NCBI RefSeq assembly: GCF_000312365.2
Contig: NZ_HG003686.1
Location: 694,467-758,466 of the forward strand
DNA length: 64,000 bases
Source: Anaerococcus provencensis
GTDB taxonomy: Bacteria; Bacillota; Clostridia; Tissierellales; Peptoniphilaceae
Direction of reading: 5' to 3'
Position 1 is the first letter of the stretch. Every line of letters starts with the position of its first letter. The translations under genes and the position numbers were made by a program. The notes under the pieces are model-generated. The model was not told the DNA's origin. It ran no database searches and worked only from the letters and a program-made list of their open reading frames with translations. Shown here piece after piece: positions 39,321 to 47,895 of this stretch.

Positions 39321-40754
39321 GTTTATCCCGCACACGCGGGGGTGATCCTGTGTGTTTAAATATTCCTTAACATTATTTTCAGTTTATCCCGCACACGCGG
39401 GGGTGATCCTATCATCTTGGCCAAAATTAGTCTCAGCAAGCTGTTTATCCCGCACACGCGGGGGTGATCCAGCCAGTATTGATAACTATACTAGCAACAT
39501 CTAGTTTATCCCGCACACGCGGGGGTGATCCTAATAATATCAAAAACTTGAACAAAAATCAAGAGTTTATCCCGCACACGCGGGGGTGATCCTGGACAAT
39601 CCCATCTTTCTTATAAAACATGCCAGGTTTATCCCGCACACGCGGGGGTGATCCTACAGGAAACTCAGTCCCTTTTTCATAGAGTCCGTTTATCCCGCAC
39701 ACGCGGGGGTGATCCTATCTGATATGTTTGCCAATGGCAATGTAATACGTTTATCCCGCACACGCGGGGGTGATCCTATAGTCTAAGCATCACCATAAAG
39801 CCTAAGCGAGTTTATCCCGCACACGCGGGGGTGATCCTGGTACTGCTTCTATGGATTCTTTTTACCTGGTGTTTATCCCGCACACGCGGGGGTGATCCTA
39901 AATATACATTATGCATGTTTTATAGTTATTCGTTTATCCCGCACACGCGGGGGTGATCCTTTCTGCCTTGCTAGGCCCATCAAGACCCATGGGTTTATCC
40001 CGCACACGCGGGGGTGATCCTCTCCCCTGGCCACCTTGCCCATCACCGTATTAGTTTATCCCGCACACGCGGGGGTGATCCTCAAACGAGCCTTAATTGA
40101 ATCGGGTGGGGACAGTTTATCCCGCACACGCGGGGGTGATCCTAGTCGTGATTGGAATCATAAAGGTAGTAACAGGTTTATCCCGCACACGCGGGGGTGA
40201 TCCCGGTATCAGTATGTTCAGTAAACTCCCAATCCAGTTTATCCCGCACACGCGGGGGTGATCCTCACCAAAGATGAGCAGTCATAGTCTGGCCCCCAGT
40301 TTATCCCGCACACGCGGGGGTGATCCCAGCAGATTGTTTGTAACTACAAATTACACTAGGTTTATCCCGCACACGCGGGGGTGATCCTCAAAGACGGTTG
40401 GAATGGAAATAAAGAAGAAGGTTTATCCCGCACACGCGGGGGTGATCCTCAAAAGAACCTCCTATAGCACTTATATAGGATGTTTATCCCGCACACGCGG
40501 GGGTGATCCCACAATACAGTCACCTCCTTTGTTAACTCTGTGGTTTATCCCGCACACGCGGGGGTGATCCTCAGATGAGAGCGAAAATGTAGTCAAAGAA
40601 AAAGTTTATCCCGCACACGCGGGGGTGATCCCGATTTGCGGATTGGGTTACTTCTGAAGTTCTAGTTTATCCCGCACACGCGGGGGTGATCCTCACCAAA
40701 GATGAGCAGTCATAGTCTGGCCCCCAGTTTATCCCGCACACGCGGGGGGAATTT
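39321..40754 (+). CRISPR. Type I-E CRISPR array, 24 repeats and 23 spacers
   Basis: The 28-nt repeat begins GTTTATCCCG and ends GGGGGTGATCC, with an internal CCCGC-ACAC-GCGGG hairpin cut by Cas6e. It is close to the type I-E repeats of streptococci. Repeats begin at 39321, 39382, 39443 and on to 40727, nearly always 61 apart; three intervals are 62 (before 39627, 40299 and 40727). I see no variation in the first 23 repeats; the 24th matches for 22 nt and then decays. Spacers at 40265-40298 and 40693-40726 are identical. The first spacer base is T in 18 of 23, C in 4 and A in 1. Confidence 0.98.
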
Positions 40755-40890
40755 TACCCAAATTTTTTATTATGGGTTCCAAAACACTATGGTCTTATTA
40801 AATTGAGGTTCTAAATAACTTTTAGTTATTTAAGATAATATGTTGATGTTTTGAATAAATTTCTGCTTATATAATCGGATTATTTTCGAT

Positions 40891-40925
40891 AAAAAAGAAT
40901 GCTAGCGTAAACTTAACTAGCATTC
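40891..40925 (-). terminator. Terminator of the Zn peptidase gene
   Basis: On the minus strand GAATGCTAG pairs with CTAGCATTC, followed by TTTTTT, 15 bp after the peptidase stop. Between it and the array (40755-40890) I see only a 9-bp hairpin at 40812-40832 (TAAATAACT/AGTTATTTA). Confidence 0.85.
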
Positions 40926-40939
40926 ATTTATTAATTCTA

Positions 40940-41854
40940 TTACTGTATATTGTCAAAAAATGTCATAGAGTGTTCTATGTCGTGGTATTGATAGCCTAAG
41001 TCAAAGGCTTCTTTTCTTTGGGCTGATGAACCGTGGGTGAAGGTGTCTACATTAACATTTCTTCCTGACATTTCTTGGATTCTATCGTCTCCTATGGCTG
41101 CTGCTGCATCCATTGCTTCTTCTATATCGCCTGGATCAAGGTATCCACGTTCTTCTACATAGTAGGCAAATAGTCCTCCAAAGTAATCTGCTTGAAGCTC
41201 TTGGGCTACTGAATACTTGTTGTATTCTTTTTTTGACAGAGTTTTTCTCAATTTATTTGTTTGGTCTAATATTCCTAGCTGTTTTTGTACGTGGTGGCCG
41301 ACTTCATGGGCCAATACATAGGCTAGGGCAAAGTCTCCACCAGTTCCAAACTGATTTTGGAGTTGATTGTAAAAGTCTACGTCTATATATATACTTTCAT
41401 CAAGTGGGCAGTAAAATGGCCCCATATTTGATTGCGCTATGCCACACGCTGACCTTGTCGATCCTTCATAAGGTACCATTGTTGGTTCTACATATTCTGC
41501 ATCCATTTCGTTAAATTTTTGGTGCCATACATCTTCAGTATCTTTCAATACAACTGCAAGGAAGTCCTCTAGTCTAGCGCGACCATTACTTTCACTACCT
41601 ATTTCTGTTTGATATTGTCCTTTTTGTTGTGGTTGGTTTTGATTAGTATTGTTAGAACCTGTTCCCATTCCACTTATTCCTCTGAATATAAACATCAATA
41701 TAAGGAAAAATATGATTCCACCAAGGCCACCTTTACCACCACGTGGTATAAAAATCGGCCCTCTGTAGCCTCGGTTACCCCCAAAACCACCGCCTCTATT
41801 TGCGCTAGGACCTCTCCTAACATTTGAGCTACGCTCTCTATTTTCCCATTTCAT
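40940..41854 (-). CDS. Neutral zinc metallopeptidase, YpfJ family
   Basis: About 304 residues. A Gly/Arg-rich N-terminus (NRGGGFGGNRGYRG) is followed by one transmembrane helix (GGIIFFLILMFIFRG) and a periplasm-type/extracellular domain with the zinc motif LAHEVGHHVQ and the QADYFGGLFAYY glutamate region. This is PF04228-like; the substrate is unknown. I use the ATG at 41854, which has GGAGGAAATT before it, instead of a frame start at 41893. The gene is monocistronic and divergent from the GH3 gene. Confidence 0.87.
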   Translation of the reverse strand: MKWENRERSSNVRRGPSANRGGGFGGNRGYRGPIFIPRGGKGGLGGIIFFLILMFIFRGISGMGTGSNNTNQNQPQQKGQYQTEIGSESNGRARLEDFLAVVLKDTEDVWHQKFNEMDAEYVEPTMVPYEGSTRSACGIAQSNMGPFYCPLDESIYIDVDFYNQLQNQFGTGGDFALAYVLAHEVGHHVQKQLGILDQTNKLRKTLSKKEYNKYSVAQELQADYFGGLFAYYVEERGYLDPGDIEEAMDAAAAIGDDRIQEMSGRNVNVDTFTHGSSAQRKEAFDLGYQYHDIEHSMTFFDNIQ

Positions 41855-41955
41855 AATTTCCTCCATAAATCTTAATATTAAATTCTTACCCAATTATCGC
41901 TTAAATTAATGAACTATTTACTAATGAAGCATAATAAATTAATGCAAATGTTTTC

Positions 41956-41984
41956 TTGATTTATTTATATAAATATTTTATATT
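41956..41984 (+). promoter_or_regulatory. Likely promoter of the GH3 gene
   Basis: TTGATT at 41956-41961 and TATATT at 41979-41984 have a 17-bp spacing, upstream of an AAGGAGG ribosome site before the ATG at 42014. The area is very AT-rich, so other -10 choices exist. Confidence 0.45.
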
Positions 41985-42013
41985 TATAATAACAATATAT
42001 AAGGAGGTATAAA

Positions 42014-44428
42014 ATGAAGAAAAACTTCAAGTATGGGATTCCGCTTTTCTTAGCTTTATCGCTTAGTGTGATTCCTTTTAATGTTTCTAAGGCAGAAACT
42101 ATAGAAGAAAAACAACTTGTCACTTATGATGCACCAGATTTTGATCAACTTTTATTAGATGATTTTAATAATCAAAATCTCGAAGTTAGCAATTATGCAA
42201 TCGAAAGTGAAAAATACTTCGATGATGGTGATGATTTAATTGTAGAAGAAGAACATGTTGATAATAGTGAGAGTTCAAAAGAAAACCTTGAAGAAAAAGA
42301 CGCATTAGAAAATAATACAAATTATAAGGTTCAAGAGGATAATGAAAATCCTAATAAACCTAGAAATAAGAAGATAGAAGAGAAAATCTCCAATATGACC
42401 TTAGATGAAAAAATAGGTCAAATGCTAATGCTAGAATTCAGAAATTGGGAAGATGAAAATGGCGAGCTAAAAGAAGTAACTGAATTAAATGATGATATCA
42501 AAAATGCTATAAGTAAGTATAAGATTGGTGGGGTAATATTATTTGCAGAAAATGTAAGAGATACTGAACAAACTACCAAACTTACTCATAATATTCAAAA
42601 AGCTGCTATAGAAAGCGGACTTGATCCACTTTTAATTTCCATAGATCAAGAAGGTGGTATAGTTGTTAGACTTGGTACTGGAACTTCTTTACCAGGAAAT
42701 ATGGCATTGGGTGCAAGTAGAGATAAGAAATTAGCCTATGAGTACGGGAAAATTATAGCAGAAGAGATAAAAGCTTTAGGAATCAATGTCAATCTTGCTC
42801 CAGTTATGGATACAAACAACAATCCAAATAACCCTGTTATTGGCTTGAGATCTATCTCATCTGACCCTAATTTGGTAGGAGAACTAGGCTCTGAAGTTGT
42901 CAAGGGCTTACAAGATAACGGAGTATCTGCTGCTATAAAATACTTCCCTGGTCATGGAGATACAGCTACAGATAGTCACCTAGGATTGCCTGTAGTAGAT
43001 AAGTCTTATGAAGAAGTAAAAAACTTAGAGTTAATACCTTTTGATAAAGCTGCAAAAGAAGGCGTCGATATGATTATGACAGCCCATATATCCTATCCTC
43101 AACTTGAGAAAGATACTGTGATTTCCCAAAAAGATGGTTCAGTAATAGGAATACCAGCAACTCTTTCTGATGATATAATAACAGGAATAATTAGAAAGAA
43201 AATGAACTATGATGGCATAGTTATTACAGATGCTATGAAAATGCAAGCAATAGCAGACCACTTTGGAGAAGAAGAGGCTGTTATAATGGCTATTAGAGCA
43301 GGTGTGGATATTCCACTAATGCCAGCACTATTGCAAAAAAATGAAGACTTATTAAAATTAGACAGCATAATAAATAGAATAAAAAGTGAGATAGAATTAG
43401 GAAATATAAGCGAAAACCAATTAAATAATTCTGTGTATAGGATTCTAGATTTAAAATATAGGAGAGGAATTTTAGATTTAGACCAGTACAACAAGCCAAT
43501 TGAAGAAAAAATAGAAAATGCATTAAAGGTTGTTGGAAATAAAGAACATTTTGAAAAACAAAGAGAAATTACCGATAAGGCAATAACAGTTACAAAAAAT
43601 ATCAATAATGCATTGCCAATGTATCCAAAAAAAGGTGATAAAGTACTGATTTATACACCTTATGAAAATGAAGTTCCTGGATTTAATTATGGATTTGAAA
43701 AACTACAAGAAGAAGGAATAATCGATAAGGATGCAAAACTAGACGTATTTACCTTCCAAAATTATAAGGATAAGTCTAAGGAAGCAGAAGAAATATTGAA
43801 AAATTATGCTAAAGAATACGATTATATAATTGCAGTAAGTGAAATTGGTAGAGCAAATCAACTTAGCAAAAATGACTGGCTAGCAGAAATACCAGATATG
43901 TTAACAACTTTTGCTAAAGAAAATAATAAAAAATCTGCAATTATCAGCATAGGCAAACCATATGATTTGGATAGATACAAAAATTCTGATGCTCATATTC
44001 TAGCCTATGGTTCAAAAGGAATGGATCCAACAGAAAAAGGTAAAGATCCAGTAAAGACATTTGGACCAAATATACCATATTCTCTAGACGTTGTCTTCGG
44101 AAAAGTAAGTTCAAAAGGTAAATTACCAGTAGACGTTCCAGAACTTGATGAAAATTTCGAATATACAGATAAAATCGCCTACGAAATAGGTTATGGATTA
44201 GAAACAAAGTTAATAGATGATGATAAGACTGATTCAAATAACATAGGAGAAAAAAATCCTACTGAAAAACCAATTGTAAAAGAAAAACAAGGAAATAAAA
44301 TAAAAACACCTAGAAAAGCAAGCAAGCCTGAAAACCCAAAAACAGGTATAAGTGGATTAAATGAAGTTATATTAACTTTATTTGCATCAGCATCAAGTCT
44401 TGTTTTAAGTAAGAAAAAGAATAGTTAA
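42014..44428 (+). CDS. Cell-wall-anchored GH3 beta-N-acetylhexosaminidase (NagZ-like)
   Basis: An 804-residue surface enzyme. A signal peptide (residues about 1-28) and an acidic linker precede the GH3 domain from about residue 118 (ISNMTLDEKIGQML). LISIDQEGGIVVRL and KYFPGHGDTATDSHLGLP are NagZ hallmarks, the latter carrying the His/Asp acid-base pair. A C-terminal GH3 domain follows. The end has a charged linker, NPKTG at residues 774-778, a hydrophobic segment and a KKKNS tail, i.e. a sortase anchor. It probably trims N-acetylglucosamine from peptidoglycan or host glycans. It is monocistronic. Confidence 0.9.
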   Translation: MKKNFKYGIPLFLALSLSVIPFNVSKAETIEEKQLVTYDAPDFDQLLLDDFNNQNLEVSNYAIESEKYFDDGDDLIVEEEHVDNSESSKENLEEKDALENNTNYKVQEDNENPNKPRNKKIEEKISNMTLDEKIGQMLMLEFRNWEDENGELKEVTELNDDIKNAISKYKIGGVILFAENVRDTEQTTKLTHNIQKAAIESGLDPLLISIDQEGGIVVRLGTGTSLPGNMALGASRDKKLAYEYGKIIAEEIKALGINVNLAPVMDTNNNPNNPVIGLRSISSDPNLVGELGSEVVKGLQDNGVSAAIKYFPGHGDTATDSHLGLPVVDKSYEEVKNLELIPFDKAAKEGVDMIMTAHISYPQLEKDTVISQKDGSVIGIPATLSDDIITGIIRKKMNYDGIVITDAMKMQAIADHFGEEEAVIMAIRAGVDIPLMPALLQKNEDLLKLDSIINRIKSEIELGNISENQLNNSVYRILDLKYRRGILDLDQYNKPIEEKIENALKVVGNKEHFEKQREITDKAITVTKNINNALPMYPKKGDKVLIYTPYENEVPGFNYGFEKLQEEGIIDKDAKLDVFTFQNYKDKSKEAEEILKNYAKEYDYIIAVSEIGRANQLSKNDWLAEIPDMLTTFAKENNKKSAIISIGKPYDLDRYKNSDAHILAYGSKGMDPTEKGKDPVKTFGPNIPYSLDVVFGKVSSKGKLPVDVPELDENFEYTDKIAYEIGYGLETKLIDDDKTDSNNIGEKNPTEKPIVKEKQGNKIKTPRKASKPENPKTGISGLNEVILTLFASASSLVLSKKKNS

Positions 44429-44437
44429 GTAAAATAA

Positions 44438-44474
44438 ATCAAAGTCATCGATTTTTTGGTGACTTTGATTTTTT
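44438..44474 (+). terminator. Terminator after the GH3 gene
   Basis: ATCAAAGTCA and TGACTTTGAT form a perfect 10-bp stem, followed by a T run, ten bases after the stop codon. Confidence 0.88.
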
Positions 44475-44595
44475 TCGCTCATTTACCTAATTAAAATGTA
44501 TTAGAAAATTGCTAGTAACTGAGACTAAAATGTCAATAAGCAAGGTGGCATAAAAGTATTAAAAACATTGTAATTAAGTAATTTGGGCAAAAAAA

Positions 44596-44671
44596 TGGAG
44601 CCACTTCCCGGGATCGAACCGAGGACCTCATCCTTACCATGGATGCGCTCTACCTACTGAGCTAAAGTGGC
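44596..44671 (-). tRNA. trnT: tRNA-Thr (anticodon GGT)
   Basis: The minus strand folds into a complete 76-nt cloverleaf: acceptor GCCACTT/AAGTGGC, D stem GCTC/GAGC, anticodon stem CATCC/GGATG with loop ATGGTAA (anticodon GGT), T arm with TTCGATC, discriminator T and an encoded CCA. It lies alone, opposite in direction to tuf. Confidence 0.97.
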
Positions 44672-44754
44672 ATTACTTGATTAGTGTACCATATATTTTA
44701 ACTTTAAGCAAGGATAGCTATCATAAATAATATCTAGTATTTTTTGTCAATGTA

Positions 44755-44763
44755 TGGTAGAAT
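44755..44763 (+). promoter_or_regulatory. Possible extended -10 promoter for tuf
   Basis: TGGTAGAAT offers TGN plus TAGAAT, 30 bp before the tuf ATG. A TTGTCA at 44744 overlaps and could pair with a weaker -10 at 44767, so the exact start is uncertain. AGGAGG precedes the ATG. Confidence 0.4.
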
Positions 44764-44792
44764 ACTGATATATGATTCATTAGGAGGATAAA

Positions 44793-45989
44793 ATGTCTAA
44801 ACAACAATTTGAAAGAAGCAAACCACATATTAATATCGGAACAATCGGTCACGTAGACCACGGTAAAACAACAACAACAGCAGCAATCACCCAAGCCCTA
44901 AACAAAAAATACGGAACAGGTGAATACGTAGACTACGAACACATCGATAAAGCACCAGAAGAAAGAGAACGTGGGATTACAATCAACACATCAGTAGTAG
45001 AATACGAAACACCAAACAGACACTACGCACACATCGACGCACCAGGCCACGCTGACTACGTTAAAAACATGATCACAGGAGCAGCACAAATGGACGGCGC
45101 AATCATCGTAGTATCTGCAGCAGACGGTCCAATGCCACAAACAAGAGAACACATCCTACTAGCAAGACAAGTAGGCGTACCAAAAATCGCAGTATTCCTA
45201 AACAAAGAAGACCAAGTAGACGACCCAGAACTACTAGAACTAGTAGAAATGGAAGTAAGAGACCTACTAAACGAATACGAATTCGACGGAGACAACTGCC
45301 CAGTAGTAGTAGGCTCAGCATTAAAATCTCTACAAGAAGGCGGAGAAGGTCCTTGGACAGACAAGATACTAGACCTAATGGAACAAGTAGACAACTACTT
45401 TGACATCCCAGAAAGAGACAACGACCAACCATTCCTAATGCCAGTAGAAGACGTAATGACAATCTCAGGCCGTGGAACAGTAGCAACAGGAAGAGTAGAA
45501 AGAGGAACATTAAAAGTAGGCGACACAGTAGAAATCGTAGGCCTAACAGAAAAAACATCAAGCGCAGTAGTAACAGGCGTAGAAATGTTCCACAAATCAC
45601 TAGAACAAGCAGAATCAGGTGACAACGTAGGAATTCTACTAAGAGGCGTACAAAGAGACGAAATCTCAAGAGGACAAGTACTAGCAAAACCAGACAGCGT
45701 ACACCCACACACAGAATTCGAAGGTCAAGTATACGTACTAACCAAAGATGAAGGTGGACGTCACACACCATTCTTCAGCGGATACAGACCACAATTCTTC
45801 TTCAGAACAACAGACGTAACAGGCGACATCCAACTAGAAGAAGGCGTAGAAATGGTAATGCCAGGAGACAACGCAACATTCAAAATCAGCCTACAAAAAC
45901 CAATAGCCCTAGAAGAAGGACTAAGATTCGCAGTACGTGAAGGTGGAAGAACAGTAGCATCAGGCGTTGTAACAAAGGTAATTAAATAG
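44793..45989 (+). CDS. tuf: Elongation factor Tu
   Basis: A 398-residue EF-Tu, the GTPase that brings aminoacyl-tRNA to the ribosome. G1 is GHVDHGKT, with DAPGHADY (G3), FLNKEDQ (G4; NKxD) and GSALKS (G5). Codon use is extremely biased to CTA, GTA, ACA, CCA and AAC, as expected for a top-expressed gene. It stands alone rather than in the str operon (no fusA or rps genes nearby), so there may be a second copy elsewhere. G4 has E and Q near the aspartate (NKEDQVDD), slightly unusual but within known clostridial variation. Confidence 0.97.
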   Translation: MSKQQFERSKPHINIGTIGHVDHGKTTTTAAITQALNKKYGTGEYVDYEHIDKAPEERERGITINTSVVEYETPNRHYAHIDAPGHADYVKNMITGAAQMDGAIIVVSAADGPMPQTREHILLARQVGVPKIAVFLNKEDQVDDPELLELVEMEVRDLLNEYEFDGDNCPVVVGSALKSLQEGGEGPWTDKILDLMEQVDNYFDIPERDNDQPFLMPVEDVMTISGRGTVATGRVERGTLKVGDTVEIVGLTEKTSSAVVTGVEMFHKSLEQAESGDNVGILLRGVQRDEISRGQVLAKPDSVHPHTEFEGQVYVLTKDEGGRHTPFFSGYRPQFFFRTTDVTGDIQLEEGVEMVMPGDNATFKISLQKPIALEEGLRFAVREGGRTVASGVVTKVIK

Positions 45990-46412
45990 TCCCGACATCT
46001 TGGGTGGAAAATCCAAAGGATTTTACATCTGCGAGATAAGCTTTAGCTACGAAGTAGCAAGCGAATCCGCAGAACTAAGCGAGATGCACCGTAGGTGTAT
46101 CGAGAGGACCCCATCATCTTGGGTGGAAAATCTGAAGGATTTTACATCTCTGAGGTAAGCGAAGAAGCGAAGAAGCGAAGGTCCTCCACTAGCCGGACGG
46201 GCTTTGTACTACGTACAACCATTACATGGAGGGTCTTCCCTTAGCCAGACGGGCTTATTTCAATCCAGAGAACTAAGCACATAAATGACCATTGAATTTG
46301 GTCATTTATGCCGAAAAGTAGTGCGAAAGCACGGAAAGCAACTATAGTTGCGATTTTCGTGGATCGCCCAATGGTCATCGAGAGGATGATTTCCTCATAT
46401 TAAAGAAATATC
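45990..46412. repeat. Repeat-rich, highly structured non-coding region after tuf
   Basis: About 420 bp with no credible gene. A 46-nt unit beginning CATCTTGGGTGGAAAATC occurs at 45996-46041 and 46115-46160 (41 of 46 identical). A second unit with AGCCxGACGGGCTT occurs at 46181-46206 and 46233-46258. Hairpins include GCTAC-GAA-GTAGC near 46046, CATAAATGACC/GGTCATTTATG at 46280-46310, GTGC-GAAA-GCAC at 46321-46332 and GCAACTATAGTTGC at 46338-46351. ATGACCATTG (46285) can also pair with CAATGGTCAT (46369), closing the group. The family is not one I recognise. Confidence 0.6.
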
Positions 46413-46445
46413 AAAGAGTGAGCACTTCGCTCGCTCTTTATTTAT
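46413..46445 (+). terminator. Terminator-like hairpin before the DUF4015 gene
   Basis: AAAGAGTGAGC and GCTCGCTCTTT form an 11-bp stem (one G-T pair) with loop ACTTC, then TATTTATT. It ends the post-tuf region only a few bases before the AAGGAG ribosome site of the next gene. Confidence 0.7.
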
Positions 46446-46457
46446 TAAGGAGTGCTT

Positions 46458-47789
46458 ATGAAAAAAAATAAGTGGATTTTATCCCTTGTTTTTGCCATTA
46501 TCCTAGGTCTATCATCTTGTACCAATAGTAGTGATAAAGAAATTATTTCTGAGAATAAAGAGATTAGTGATAGTCTAGAAAATACTGGCGAAAGTAAGAC
46601 AGATCAAGCAAAAAGTGATGAAGAAACTACTAAATCTGATGGACTAATCAATGAGGCCATAGAAAGAGAAGTAGGTAAACCTTATGAAGTGGGTGTCACA
46701 CCAGATGATTACAATATGGACTATGACACTTCACGCTTGCACGATCTAAAAGCCAAAAAATCAAAATATTATCCAGAAGATGGAGTTAAGGGCTTATACT
46801 TAAACTCTTACAGTGTAAACAATCCAGAAGTATATAATAAGATTATAGAAAAACTTGAAAGTACAAAATTAAATTCAGTTGTTGTTGACATCAAGGATGA
46901 CTGGGGCAATGTCACCATGAATTTTGATACAGATGATGAGGATATAAAGTACTCAAAGATTGATATAATTGATCCTAAGACCTTCTTAGAAGAAATGCAT
47001 TCTAGAGGTATATATGTAATAGGCAGGGTTACCACTTTTAAAGATAGTATCATAACAGAAAGACACCCAGACTGGGGATTCACCTTAGATGATGGAAGTC
47101 TTTGGAAGAATGGTCACGGAGAAGCTTTTATGAACCCTTTCTTAAAGGAAGTTCAAGATTATGATATCAAAATTGCAAAGCTTGCTGCAGAAGCTGGATT
47201 TGATGAAATTCAGTTTGACTACGTGAGGTTTGCCGAAGGATTTGAAACCTTTGGAGACACTCTTTCTTATTCCAGAGGTGAATATGAAGATACGGATGAC
47301 ATGGAAGAAGGCGAGAAAAGAGTTGCAGCTATAACAGGCTTTGTACAAAGAGCTCGTGAAGAGCTACAATCCTATGGTACACCGATGTCAATAGATGTAT
47401 TTGGCTATGCTCTACAAGTAAGAAGAGCTGAGGGTATAGGCCAAGATTTTGACCAAATGGCAAATCAAACAGATGCTATCTCATCAATGATTTATCCATC
47501 ACACTGGGGTAAGTGGTCATTTGACATAGAAAAGCCTGACCTAGAGCCATACAATCTTGTTTATAGATATCTAGAAGAAGAACAAGAGGTTTTGGGAGCG
47601 CTTGAGCACCCACCTGTATCTCGTCCATGGATTCAAGACTTCACAGCCAGCTGGATTGGTGAAGGTAATTGGATGGAATACGATGGAGAAGCAGTTCAAG
47701 CTCAAATCGATGCTATATATGACAAAGGACAAAATGAATATCTCATTTGGAATGCTTCTAGTGAGTATTCCGATGGTGTAGATTACTAA
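46458..47789 (+). CDS. DUF4015 putative glycoside hydrolase lipoprotein
   Basis: About 443 residues. The signal ends in the lipobox GLSSC, after which there is a Ser/Glu/Lys-rich linker of about 60 residues. The main domain starts near VKGLYLNSYSVNNPEV and includes NSVVVDIKDDWGNVT, GRVTTFKD and EIQFDYVRFAEGF, matching the DUF4015 (PF13200) TIM-barrel family, where conserved acids suggest hydrolase activity. I use the ATG at 46458; the GTG two codons upstream is less likely. It would be anchored on the outer membrane face; the substrate is unknown. It follows the structured region and probably is transcribed from within or beyond it. Confidence 0.85.
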   Translation: MKKNKWILSLVFAIILGLSSCTNSSDKEIISENKEISDSLENTGESKTDQAKSDEETTKSDGLINEAIEREVGKPYEVGVTPDDYNMDYDTSRLHDLKAKKSKYYPEDGVKGLYLNSYSVNNPEVYNKIIEKLESTKLNSVVVDIKDDWGNVTMNFDTDDEDIKYSKIDIIDPKTFLEEMHSRGIYVIGRVTTFKDSIITERHPDWGFTLDDGSLWKNGHGEAFMNPFLKEVQDYDIKIAKLAAEAGFDEIQFDYVRFAEGFETFGDTLSYSRGEYEDTDDMEEGEKRVAAITGFVQRAREELQSYGTPMSIDVFGYALQVRRAEGIGQDFDQMANQTDAISSMIYPSHWGKWSFDIEKPDLEPYNLVYRYLEEEQEVLGALEHPPVSRPWIQDFTASWIGEGNWMEYDGEAVQAQIDAIYDKGQNEYLIWNASSEYSDGVDY

Positions 47790-47834
47790 TATATACTGTA
47801 GTGAGACTTATGTTTTGCTACAGTTTTTTCATTT

Positions 47835-47848
47835 GTAACATATGTTAC
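47835..47848. promoter_or_regulatory. Palindrome GTAACATATGTTAC
   Basis: A perfect 14-bp dyad directly upstream of the Fur-like box and the DUF438 gene. Its position suits a second operator; the binding protein is unknown. Confidence 0.45.
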
Positions 47849-47863
47849 TGATAGTGATAATCA
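47849..47863. promoter_or_regulatory. Fur-like box before the DUF438 gene
   Basis: TGATAGTGATAATCA matches the 7-1-7 Fur consensus TGATAATNATTATCA at 12 of 14 defined positions. A TATACT -10 box lies at 47871-47876, so bound Fur would cover the promoter. The gene is probably iron-repressed. Confidence 0.55.
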
Positions 47864-47895
47864 TTTATGATATACTTATTGTGGAAGGTGATAAT

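Noticed and set aside
40755..40890. tracrRNA-like or second array after the CRISPR
   Set aside because: No anti-repeat and no cas9; only an AT-rich stretch and one small hairpin. Type I-E needs no tracrRNA.
45056..45771. Long minus-strand ORFs inside tuf (up to 222 aa)
   Set aside because: They are created by the strong codon bias of tuf, have low-complexity Leu/Val composition and no ribosome site.
45990..46412. CRISPR array or T-box leader after tuf
   Set aside because: Only two copies of each repeat, not evenly spaced; the T-box AGGGTGGNACCGCG motif is absent.
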